Below, piece after piece: positions 46,861 through 56,200 of a stretch of DNA of 64,000 nucleotides. The stretch covers positions 1-64,000 of the forward strand of contig NZ_AUXS01000018.1 in the NCBI RefSeq assembly GCF_001625565.1. Direction: 5' to 3'. The notes under the pieces are model-generated. The model was not told the origin of the DNA and did no database searches. It saw only the letters and a program-made list of their open reading frames with translations. Source of the stretch: Pseudoalteromonas luteoviolacea NCIMB 1944 (GTDB lineage: Bacteria > Pseudomonadota > Gammaproteobacteria > Enterobacterales > Alteromonadaceae). The first letter of the stretch is position 1. Each line of letters starts with the position of its first letter. The translations under genes were made by a program, and so were the position numbers.

Positions 46861-46911
46861 ATACAAGTACTTGTATAATTTCATGCTCGTGTTATTGTAC
46901 AAGCACTTGTA
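46861..46911 (+). promoter_or_regulatory. Two palindromic operator sites upstream of the MarR gene
   Basis: ATACAAGTACTTGTAT (46861-46876, perfect 16-base palindrome) and TACAAGCACTTGTA (46898-46911, one central mismatch) share the same half-site. Their centres are 36 bases apart. They lie 54 and 19 bases before the MarR ATG and overlap the only good TATAAT-like stretch (46874). This is the expected layout for MarR autorepression. Confidence 0.7.
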
Positions 46912-46929
46912 TAAATTGAGTGTACTTTA

Positions 46930-47412
46930 ATGAGTTCTTATTTTGACAACTTGGACAATGCGTTTTTGGCTCACTTTTGCCGGCGATTGTCAGACTTAAT
47001 CAGCGAGCAAGGGACTAAAATTACTGAAAGCTATGGTGTTACCACCCCTAGTACCGCTATTTCCAGCATCTATTTTCTTGAACAAAACCATGGTGTTACA
47101 GTAGCTGAACTTGCGTCAGCATTAGAGGTAACACATCAAATGGCTACGCAAAGAATCAACACACTTGAAAGTCTCGGTTTGGTTTGCCGTAAACCCAACC
47201 CTATGGACAAACGAGCAAAAATGATTCACTTAACAGATCTGGGGAAACAAGAAGCAGTCAAATTAAAGCCTCTTACAAAAAACATGTCTCAAGTATTCAA
47301 TGAGTTAAATCAACAGATAGAATGCGACATTGTGGCAAAAGTACGTTTAGCTGAGCAAGCATTGATAGACAAACCTCTTTTACAGCGACTAAATGAATTA
47401 CACAACCGATGA
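46930..47412 (+). CDS. MarR family transcriptional regulator
   Basis: 160 residues. The winged helix is clear: YFLEQNHGVTVAELASALEVTHQMATQRINTLESLGLVCRKPNPMDKRAKMIHLTDLG, with the wing D-K-R motif. Dimerisation helices flank it. Two palindromic sites upstream support autorepression. It is 47 bases upstream of the metallo-hydrolase, the probable co-regulated gene of the same transcript. Confidence 0.92.
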   Translation: MSSYFDNLDNAFLAHFCRRLSDLISEQGTKITESYGVTTPSTAISSIYFLEQNHGVTVAELASALEVTHQMATQRINTLESLGLVCRKPNPMDKRAKMIHLTDLGKQEAVKLKPLTKNMSQVFNELNQQIECDIVAKVRLAEQALIDKPLLQRLNELHNR

Positions 47413-47459
47413 AAGCGAAGATTTATAAAAATCGCAATTCTCTGTCATAGGGAGCAAAT

Positions 47460-48425
47460 ATGAAAGCTTACGCATTTGTTATACTTTTCTTGATAACCGG
47501 GTGTTCCACACATGGAGCACACTTTGTTGATGCCAAACCAATGAGCAATGATCTGCTCACAAGTTCAGTGCTAAGTAAACCTAACTGGCACCATGGCGCA
47601 AAAAACTGCTCACTCTCACAGCAAGCACCTCACGATATTTATCAACATGATGAAAGTACTTTTATAATCAGACAAAATAAATGCTTAACTTTCGAAGCCC
47701 CATTTATTTACGTTTTGGCTGGAACGAAATCCGTATTGGTACTAGATACGGGTGCGCTTGATCAAGACTCTTCCTACAACTTGTATCAAGAATTAGAAAA
47801 GCTGTTAGGTAAAAAACATCTTTCAAGCAAACAGCTTTTAGTGCTCCACTCTCATGGGCATAGCGATCATTTCCAAGGAGACTGGTCATTTTCGGGACAG
47901 AAAAATGTGACTGTAGTCAATCCTGAAAAGCAAGCATTACACACATTTTTTGAATTTGACGAATGGCCAAATGGTGAAAAAACCATAGATTTAGGTGATA
48001 GGCAGATAACCGTGCTACCAACACCTGGCCACCAAGAAGAAAGCATCAGTTTATATGATGAAAAGAACAAATGGCTTCTCACGGGTGACACCTTATACCC
48101 TGGCTATATCTATATTAAAGATTGGGCATCCTATAAGAACAGTATTGATAAACTCGCTAAATTTGCAAAAAGCCATGAAGTCAAAGCAATATTGGGTGCC
48201 CATATTGAAATGAAAAACAAACCAAAACTCTATTACCCAATTGGCTCTACTTTCCAACCTGATGAGGCCCCATTAGAATTACATGCCAACCACCTCTATG
48301 CTCTTAACAGCGTGCTCAAAGCTCAAAAATCTCCTGAGGAGCTAGTTTTTGATAGATTCATCATTAAGCCTATGAGCCTCTTTCAAAAAACACTGAGCAA
48401 TCTCATCAGGTGGTTCAGTGCATAA
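47460..48425 (+). CDS. Metallo-beta-lactamase-fold lipoprotein hydrolase
   Basis: 321 residues with a short lipoprotein signal; the lipobox is ITGC (residues 12-15). The zinc signature is LHSHGHSDHFQGD (HxHxDH), then GHQEESISLYDE and TGDTLYPGY for the remaining ligands. The sequence resembles the glyoxalase II / MBL-fold hydrolase group rather than class B beta-lactamases; the substrate is unknown. Located at the cell envelope. It probably forms an operon with the MarR regulator. Confidence 0.88.
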   Translation: MKAYAFVILFLITGCSTHGAHFVDAKPMSNDLLTSSVLSKPNWHHGAKNCSLSQQAPHDIYQHDESTFIIRQNKCLTFEAPFIYVLAGTKSVLVLDTGALDQDSSYNLYQELEKLLGKKHLSSKQLLVLHSHGHSDHFQGDWSFSGQKNVTVVNPEKQALHTFFEFDEWPNGEKTIDLGDRQITVLPTPGHQEESISLYDEKNKWLLTGDTLYPGYIYIKDWASYKNSIDKLAKFAKSHEVKAILGAHIEMKNKPKLYYPIGSTFQPDEAPLELHANHLYALNSVLKAQKSPEELVFDRFIIKPMSLFQKTLSNLIRWFSA

Positions 48426-48458
48426 AGCATTGTCTGAAGGGCTTGTGTAAACTTTACT

Positions 48459-48489
48459 GTGAGGCCAGCTGCTAAACCGCAAGCCTCAC
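48459..48489. terminator. Stem-loop between convergent genes
   Basis: GTGAGGC (48459) and GCCTCAC (48483) form a seven-base stem with a 17-base loop, followed by TTTGAG on the plus strand. It lies 34 bases after the MBL gene and before the convergent chemoreceptor end. A weak intrinsic terminator for one or both genes. Confidence 0.4.
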
Positions 48490-48676
48490 TTTGAGCCGAA
48501 CACTTGGCAAGCCAAACCTATTGAAAATGCATTTAAATATACCTTCAATTAACACCGCAACTGTCGGCAGGTTTAAACCTCAAAAAACAACCGCTGACAA
48601 TTGTGCCAGCTGTTTGCGGGCACTAACCTAGCCTGCTGTGATTGAATTCCTTGTCCATCGAAATTACGGCCCCAAA

Positions 48677-51600
48677 TCAGTGCGTGTGACTAATTAGGTT
48701 TTGTGCAGTCACTTCATTTACTTTGGTTGTAAAACCACTTAGTTTTCGCTTCATTTCTCCAGCTTGTTCAGACATTGATACGGCGGTCGCAGACGCTTCC
48801 TCAGCCATCGCGGCATTTTGCTGCGTCATTTCTTCCATTTGTAAAATCGCCTGATTAACTTGCTTGATCGCGCTGTTTTGCTGGTCGGAAATAGTTGCAA
48901 TTTCAGCTATCATTTCGCTGGCGCTCTGTGCCGCATTAACAATTTGGCTCAGTGTATCTCCTGATTGATTAACTAACTGCGTCCCTACAGAAATCTTATC
49001 TACGTTAGCACGGATCAACTCTTTTATTTCTTTAGCTGCTGTTGCAGAGCGCTGCGCTAGGGCTCTTACTTCCCCTGCAACCACAGCAAACCCCTTACCT
49101 TGTTTGCCCGCTCTCGCGGCTTCAACCGCTGCATTAAGTGCTAATAAATTGGTTTGGAAAGCAATTTCATCAATCACACCTATGATGTCAGTGATCCGTT
49201 CACTGGCTTGGTTAATTTCATTCATACTATCTACGGCATCACCAACAACTTTGAAGCCGCTTTCAGCCTGCATTTGGGTATCAGCTGAGAGTTGATTTGC
49301 ATTTTGTGCTTTGTCAGCGCTACTGACTACAGACTCAGTAAGCTCTCCCATCAGAGAACGAGTTTTTTCTAGCGCCGTTGCCTGTTGCTCAGTTCTTTGA
49401 CTCAAGTTTACCACCGCACTGGACAAATCATTCGAAGAGTTATCCGTTTGATTTGCACTTGCCATTACTTGTTCGACTACTGAAGAGAGCCTGTTTAGGC
49501 TTGTATTGATTGACTGACTCAGTAAAGCAAAGTCACCAGCGTAGACATCGCCCATTTGCTGCGATAAATCCCCCTTTGCTACCTGCGTCATGACCGACTT
49601 ACACTCATCCATCGGTGCAACAACAGCCTCTAACAAGGTATTCACGCCAGTAATGATCTCTTGAAAATCGCCCTGATGTTTTGAGGTGTCTGCTCTGGCT
49701 GCCAAATCGCCATTGCTCGCCGCGTCTGCAAGCGAATTTGCATCATCAATCAATTGACCCACCGCATCAATACAGGTGTTGAGGTTTTTCTTGAGCAATT
49801 CAAAGTCACCATTATATTGCTCGGTAATGTGCCCGGGAATATCCCCGCGTGATATGGCTTCTACGACGTTGGCCGCTTTCGTCAATGGCCCGACCATCGC
49901 ATCCATCATGTCATTGACACCAGTAACAATTTTCCGGAAGTCTCCATTGTGCTGAGTCAGGTCTACTCGTTTTTTCAAGTCACCAGCCACAGCTGCATTT
50001 GCCAAGCCGTTTACATCTTTTATCAACAAGCCAACAACTTCAATACAGGTATTCAAATTGTTTTTAAGTAACGCAAAATCTCCCTGATATTGCTCTTTTA
50101 TCAATGCGGGCACATCGCCTTTAGAGATGAGGTGTACAGCTTCTGCGGTTTTTTTCAAAGGGCCAACTATAGCCTCTAACAGCTCATTAATCCCCTCGGC
50201 AAGCACTTTCATAAACCCATCAAAATGAGCGCTATCAATACGCGTATTTAGCTCGCCTCTGGCTGCCGCTTTAATTACTTTTTGGATCTGGGATTCAGCA
50301 TCTCGTTGTTGAGTAAGATCTTGCCACTCTAATACAACCCCGAGTTTTTTTTGCTCTTCGCTTATCACGGGATTGAGAGTCAACATCAGGGACTTTCGAC
50401 CCAATTTAAGCTCTTCGCTGAACGTTTGACTCAAGTTACTCAACTGTTGTGACAACGCCGTCGGAGAGGGATGCAATTTGCTCGCATCCGATCCGATAAT
50501 ATGTTCCGCATTAAAGCCAGAGAGTGATTCTTCAATTGCAGTTTGGCTTTCTGTAAATAGGGCCTTTGAGGCATTGTTTTGGTAAATAATGGTATTTCGC
50601 TCATCGGCAACCATCACATTCGCTGAAACATTATCTAATGCCTGCTTCAGTCGGTTATTTTCAGCAGCTTGAGTACGCTCTAACTCCATTCTTTCTTGCA
50701 GCTCTCGTCGCGACTTAAGCAAGCTAGACTGCATACCACCCAACGCTTCAAGTAATTGACCAGATTCATCTTTGGTGTCCGCATTGATTTTATTTTCTAA
50801 ATTTCCTTTCGAAATCTCTTGAGCAATATTCACAGCGTTATTGATGGGGGATGTGATCCGTTGCAGTACAAAAAATACAAAACCCAGTGTCAGCGATAGA
50901 GACACAACCATAAGTACAACAGCAAAATAAACATCTTGGCTAGCTTGATCCAATGACTTGTTTGACAGCGTGGCAAGGTTGCCAGACAACTTATCTGAAA
51001 CCGTTTTCAACAAATTTATCTTCGCTGTTTGCATCTTAAACCAGTAAGCCGCATCTATGCCAAAATTACCCTCATTCACTTTGGCAAATGCAGCATCACG
51101 CATCTTTTGCGTTTCAGTCACTGCTTCATTCTCCATAGTAGCGAGGTAAAATCCTTTATTGTCTTGCGAAGCCAGACTTAAAAACACTTCCATGTAAGTA
51201 TCCTGAACCGTGATCAAGTTTCTAAGCTTCTCATACTGCCCTGGCTTAAACCTGTTTTCTGCAAAAACGGCGGTAAACACCGCACGCTCAACACCAGCTC
51301 GCTCTTTACTGTTTAAAAAGTTACGGTAAGCGGTCGCCGCATTCACAATATCGCTTTGTGTACTCAATTTTGCCAAAAAAGTTATCGTTGACAAAAAAGC
51401 ACCATTAGATCGCGTGTAATAGCCAATAGCCTCGCTTGTCGATATAGAGAAACTGCTGATCTGTTCACGCACACCTCCCAGTTGCTTTTTCATTGCAAGT
51501 GCACTGTTTAGTTGAGTGGCGAATTCACTATCAAACTGATTTACATTAAACTCTTTTAAAAAATTGCTTAAACGGCTGGCAGCTTTGTCCGTGTCTTCTC

Positions 51601-51862
51601 TTTGCTTGGGTAACACGTCAGAGAACTTAGCGCCTTTACTACCCAAAAACCCGGCAGTTGCTCCGCGCTCTTTTTGCATTTCATGGACAAATTCATTGGC
51701 CAGTACAGATAACTGGGTCAGCAGTAATAGCTTGGCATTTTCTCGCTCAAGCTGCTGACTTTCAAATACTTTATCTATTGCCAATGCAACCATAAACACC
51801 AAGGGGATTAAAGCAATTGAAAGCAACTTCCAGCGGAGTTTAAGATTGTTAAAAATACGCAT
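48677..51862 (-). CDS. Chemoreceptor with NIT sensor and poly-HAMP array
   Basis: 1061 residues. After a membrane helix (12-30), a periplasmic nitrate/nitrite-sensor (NIT) domain follows, recognised by EFVHEMQKERGATAGFLGS. A second membrane helix (about 310-335) leads into a HAMP (NAVNIAQEISKGNLENKI), a PAS-like segment (ANVMVADERNTIIYQN), and then tandem HAMP-like repeats of about 90 residues: the phrases GVNDMMDAMVGPL, GDVPALI, GDFELLKKNLNTCID and VAGDLKKRVDLTQH recur. The signalling tip is [43 protein letters not shown], so it is a full MCP. It reports to the chemotaxis kinase; direct ligand could be nitrate or nitrite. Confidence 0.93.
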   Translation of the reverse strand: MRIFNNLKLRWKLLSIALIPLVFMVALAIDKVFESQQLERENAKLLLLTQLSVLANEFVHEMQKERGATAGFLGSKGAKFSDVLPKQREDTDKAASRLSNFLKEFNVNQFDSEFATQLNSALAMKKQLGGVREQISSFSISTSEAIGYYTRSNGAFLSTITFLAKLSTQSDIVNAATAYRNFLNSKERAGVERAVFTAVFAENRFKPGQYEKLRNLITVQDTYMEVFLSLASQDNKGFYLATMENEAVTETQKMRDAAFAKVNEGNFGIDAAYWFKMQTAKINLLKTVSDKLSGNLATLSNKSLDQASQDVYFAVVLMVVSLSLTLGFVFFVLQRITSPINNAVNIAQEISKGNLENKINADTKDESGQLLEALGGMQSSLLKSRRELQERMELERTQAAENNRLKQALDNVSANVMVADERNTIIYQNNASKALFTESQTAIEESLSGFNAEHIIGSDASKLHPSPTALSQQLSNLSQTFSEELKLGRKSLMLTLNPVISEEQKKLGVVLEWQDLTQQRDAESQIQKVIKAAARGELNTRIDSAHFDGFMKVLAEGINELLEAIVGPLKKTAEAVHLISKGDVPALIKEQYQGDFALLKNNLNTCIEVVGLLIKDVNGLANAAVAGDLKKRVDLTQHNGDFRKIVTGVNDMMDAMVGPLTKAANVVEAISRGDIPGHITEQYNGDFELLKKNLNTCIDAVGQLIDDANSLADAASNGDLAARADTSKHQGDFQEIITGVNTLLEAVVAPMDECKSVMTQVAKGDLSQQMGDVYAGDFALLSQSINTSLNRLSSVVEQVMASANQTDNSSNDLSSAVVNLSQRTEQQATALEKTRSLMGELTESVVSSADKAQNANQLSADTQMQAESGFKVVGDAVDSMNEINQASERITDIIGVIDEIAFQTNLLALNAAVEAARAGKQGKGFAVVAGEVRALAQRSATAAKEIKELIRANVDKISVGTQLVNQSGDTLSQIVNAAQSASEMIAEIATISDQQNSAIKQVNQAILQMEEMTQQNAAMAEEASATAVSMSEQAGEMKRKLSGFTTKVNEVTAQNLISHTH

Positions 51863-52394
51863 ATATCATTCCCTTTATGATCAGAACAATCAATATTCTA
51901 TTGGCAAATTACGAGTATAGTTAGGAATTACAAGTGCTTCAATGTAGGGTAAGCATTAAATTTTAAAAGTGTTTTAGGCTCGCACATAAACGAATTACAA
52001 TACCTACAACCTTCACATTCGTATATAGACGTCAATTATAATTATCATACAGACCACGATTTACACGCCTTTTAGACATTGTTAATGTCTATGTAAGTCT
52101 GATGCAATTTATTAAATAAAAAAATATTCATAGGACTCTAACAGGCTATATAGAAATTGCTTTAGCATTATTTTATATAATAAAAAATGCAAAAGGAAAG
52201 ACAAGAATCTAGCCAAGAAAAAATATAGTAATTTCAAAAAATAAAATAATAATGTATGGCTTTATCTCAAAAAAACATACTCAATACTGTATAGGTAAAT
52301 GACATTCGTTAAATACTAAGGTCTATATTGACCTTAAACATAGTTGCAGTATAGTTACAGCTGAACAAATAATAGACAAACAAGGACAGTGAAA
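51863..52394. other. AT-rich intergenic region between chemoreceptor and small exported protein
   Basis: About 530 bases, very AT-rich, with no credible coding frame or RNA gene. It must contain promoters for both divergent genes; no unambiguous -35/-10 box is readable. A good ribosome binding site (CAAGGACA, 52381) serves the small exported protein. Confidence 0.35.
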
Positions 52395-52655
52395 ATGAAA
52401 AAAATGATGCTTTCTACGATTGTAAGTGTGGTCGTTGCAATCACTAGTTATTCCGCACATTCAGCTACTACAGTAAGTGCTTGGGGTGGAGCAGAACATT
52501 TAAATTATGACACCGCCAGAGGGGGAGCAATACTCAATTTGAAACGTCGCTACCCCAATGTACGTAATGTACGCGTCACTCAATGTTTTAGAGTTACTTA
52601 CCCACCAGCATACAGAAAAGGTGTCGTGACCTGCGAAGCGGTTGGAGAAATCTAG
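52395..52655 (+). CDS. Small exported protein (86 residues)
   Basis: ATG 52395 with AAGGACA about eight bases upstream; GTG 52389 is a longer alternative. A signal peptide (MLSTIVSVVVAITSYSAHSA) leaves a mature peptide of about 63 residues. It holds two Cys (TQCFRVTY and VVTCEAVGEI), which may form a disulfide, and several basic residues (LKRRYPNVRNVRVTQ). I do not recognise the family. It could be a small periplasmic factor or a secreted peptide. Single gene followed by a hairpin. Confidence 0.65.
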   Translation: MKKMMLSTIVSVVVAITSYSAHSATTVSAWGGAEHLNYDTARGGAILNLKRRYPNVRNVRVTQCFRVTYPPAYRKGVVTCEAVGEI

Positions 52656-52675
52656 TAAGCTTATATGAAAAGTAA

Positions 52676-52698
52676 AGGGCGTTAATTGTAAACGCCCT
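52676..52698. terminator. Stem-loop after the small exported protein
   Basis: AGGGCGTT / AACGCCCT gives an eight-base perfect stem with the loop AATTGTA, about 20 bases after the stop. It is followed by ATATGATATATTTG, not a clean T tract. Probable terminator for the small gene. Confidence 0.5.
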
Positions 52699-53161
52699 AT
52701 ATGATATATTTGTTCAAAAAACACCATCAATAACGCGAAGTCGTATTTAAGTAGCGACTTTGATCTGGATATTTACCTCACAGTATTCCAAAACGGGATT
52801 GCACCCACTTTCAAAGTGTAGAAAATATAAGTTGAATTTTTTATATTTTAGATAAGAATTTAACGCGGACTAATTCAACCACCCATAAACCCTTTCTTAA
52901 TTTTAAGATTCCATTTAGGTAAAACCTAAATATAAAAATTAAATAAAGTAAAAAGCAATTAAATAATCTTACCTATCAAGCTCATATTATCTATATCCGC
53001 GTCATTTCATTTTCTCATCATGAGTGATATGTCTAACTGATGGATATCCATGTAGAAATCCACTCCATTCCAATGCGGCGCTTGTTGCTTTGTTAACTAC
53101 TCAAGCACTCAGCAATAAAGTAGTGAAACTTTGTTTCTCTAACCGTGTTTATCAAGAAATT
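52699..53161. other. Intergenic region, nothing supported
   Basis: About 460 AT-rich bases between the small exported protein and the end of the stress locus. A short palindrome CACTTTCAAAGTG occurs near 52810. No gene or RNA signature is seen. It may hold regulatory sites only. Confidence 0.35.
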
Positions 53162-53189
53162 AAAAGCGATGCTTAATAGCATCGCTTTT
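53162..53189 (-). terminator. Strong terminator of the PspA/flotillin/AAA operon
   Basis: AAAAGCGATGC (53162-53172) and GCATCGCTTTT (53179-53189) form an 11-base perfect stem with loop TTAATA. Read on the minus strand it ends in TTTTAATTT, 25 bases after the ATPase stop. A clear intrinsic terminator, possibly active on both strands. Confidence 0.8.
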
Positions 53190-53213
53190 AAAAGGTGTGG
53201 TAATTAAGCAAGT

Positions 53214-56200
53214 TTATAGCATATATGGATTATCGCTATTTTGTGATGACCCCTGAGCTTTTGCTGGCAGGCTTTCAATGCGTGCCAGACGCTCTAAAAT
53301 AACATCAACTTTTCGACCCAAGTTTGGATCAATATCACTCGATTTTTCAGCATGCTTCATCAATTCAGGTAAAGTGCTGCTTACTAACTCACTCAAAGCG
53401 AGTGCGACCTCTTCACTGGGTGTCGTGCATTGCTCAGTATTATTTTTAGCACTGAATTGCGCGATAACTTGGCTCTGCCCTGCTTCAATCGCTGTGCTCA
53501 ACTGATGAGCTAAGCTACTTTGCCCTTGTTGAATATTGAGATTCAGATCCGCAAGTGCACCAGCAGTATCAGGCTTGTCTGCAATCGCTTTCAAGGCGCT
53601 GTTAATATCTGCAAGCAGCGCTGACTGTTTACTATTGTGCTCTGCTGATCTTTGCTCCTTAATTGACTCTGCTAAATCTGTCAATTTCTGTGTAAGCCCT
53701 TCAGCCAAAGCCTGCTGCCTAGTTGCTTGTTGCGCTACAAACTCTTCTTGAGTTAAGTTTTGCTGAGTCAGCGCATTGTTTACGTTGGCCAGTTCTAAAG
53801 CCAGTTTAGTAAGCTCGGTACGTTGATCTGACATCGCTTCGAGTTGTAGTTGCGTGCTGTGCTCTGTGGAGCGCATATGGCTATCACGCTGGCGGTTCAG
53901 AGCTTCTGTAACTTGCTGCAACTCTTCTGATAACGCAGTTTTCAAATCTTGTTGAGATTTAAGCGAGTTATCGGCATTTATAGTAGCTAGCTGAACCTGT
54001 TCAGATCTTTGCAGATGTTCATTATTTAAAGACTCGGTCAATTGGTTTATGGCTTGGCTTACTTTGCTTGTCAGCGCTTCATTTGTATCTGCATCACGTG
54101 CATTATGCATGTCGCTTTGCGTTAGTTTCTGCTGATGTTGCTCTGCTAACTGCGCTGAGAGTTGTGCAAATGATGAAGTGAGCGGAGACTGTTGTGCACT
54201 GTGCTCAATCACCTTTGCAAGCGCTTGTAGACTGCCATTTGTATCTTGCTCACCAACTGCGCCGTTTAACTTCTCTAATAGCGCTGAGTAATTGTGGCTC
54301 AGCTGGTCTTTGTCTAGTTTCGACGCGATACTGGTTAACGACTCATTCAACTCACCTAGCTGCTCAACCGCGAGTAAAACAGGACTACCTGCATCATTTG
54401 CTCTATTGAGTAGCGCATAGTCATCTAAAATTTGCTGCCAACGTTTGGCTTCTTGCTCACAAAGCGTGTTGCGAAGTTGCGCCAGTTTAAGTAAGTTTTC
54501 CTCACTGCCTTTACTTAGGGTTTGCGCCTCTCCTCGGTAATGATCTTGAATAAGGTTTTCTAATTCCTCATCATTCATCGCCGCAACAACTTTCTCTGCC
54601 ATTTTGTTCATATTGCGATAGCTACCTTGTAACTTAAATGGCGGCTCAACACGATAGTCATCATCTTGTGCAGCCGACGCAATATATTGAGCATTCACTT
54701 TTAATACAGTGTTTCGGATCTGGATCAGCTTTTGCAACACGGAAACAATTTCATTTGCTTGAGCTTGAGAATAATTGTGCTCAAGTTCATTCAGTGAGAT
54801 ATCTTCTCCCTCGGCAATGCGGACCAATTTATACAGGTCTTGCATATTGCGATTGGCTAATGGCGCAAGCACTGCATTGGAAGTCAAGGCGTTTTCAATG
54901 AAGCTCATCGCAAACTCTTGCTCACACCCAGATAAGGTATCACCCAAATTGTATATATCGGCACGGTTGGCCAACATGTCTGGTATTTTAAAGCTCTCAC
55001 CCGATTCAGTATATGGGTTACCGGCCATTACAACTGCAAATTTTTTGCCTCTTAAATCGTAGGTTTTACTGCGGCCGTTCCATACCCCATCAATTCGCCT
55101 TGATCCGTCACAGAGGGAAATAAACTTTTGCAAAAACTCTGGATTGGTATGTTGAATATCATCCAAATACAACATCACGTTGTTGCCCATTTCGAAGCTC
55201 TGGTTGATTTTTTCGATCTCTTTTGCAGCGGTTGCATTCATCGCTTGCCCGGGATCTAAAGACACCTGATCATGGCCAATTGACGGACAATTCACTTTCA
55301 CAAAGGTTAGACCCAAGCGATTTGCGACATATTCAATTAAAGTCGTTTTACCATAACCTGGGGGAGAAATTAGCAGTAACATCCCCATTAAGTCTGTGCG
55401 TTTGTTATTGCCTGACGCGCCTATTTGCTTTGCAAGGTTGTCACCAATAATTGGAAAGTAGACTTTATCAATCAACTGGTTTCGAACAAAGGAACTCAAG
55501 GGTTTAGGCTTAAACTCATCCAATTGTAATCGCTCTTTTTGCTCTGCCAAGATCTCCGATTTGATCTCGTGATAATGACTAAATCCACTTACATGTGTAG
55601 ACAAATACGTCTGCGTCCGAGCAAAGAACTCAGCGTAGTCAAGCGTTAAAGTTTGCTCATTGATACGGGTATGTTGACCTAGCAATCCAGTCACCTGATT
55701 TGAAACCGTGACATCTTGAGGTTCAAATTGCGTCTGATTCAGCTGCTGCAATAATACAACGTTTGCCGAATCAATCAGTAAATCAGCACTTACTTCATCA
55801 TTTTGCTGTTGCCCATAAGCATTCAACCAACTAACCATCATGATGGCTTTGTCTTGTAGATGTTCAAGGGCGCCTAGCGTATCTTGCAAAGACGCCGAAA
55901 AACCTTTACTTCTCGCCATACTATTGAACTGCTCAGCAACTTTTTTGACTTTGCTAGACATCACAAAGCTGAGCTCTTTTTTGCTTTGCGCGAGCTCTTT
56001 AATTAAATACTCTGCGCTCAATTGTCCCGATAAAGCTGATACATATGGTAAATAGCGACTTAAACTAGATTGCGCAAACCCTGTTATTTCATCACTTAAT
56101 TGCCCTGCTAATTGGGCCTTGAAGCGCGTATCTCCCAATACCGTTTCCATTAATTGTGCTTGCTTAGCTTGCTCAGACCACTGAACCAAAATTCGAGTAT

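Noticed and set aside
47460..48425. True class B metallo-beta-lactamase
   Set aside because: The HxHxDH motif is present, but the remaining sequence resembles general MBL-fold hydrolases. The lipoprotein signal and operon with MarR do not prove antibiotic resistance.
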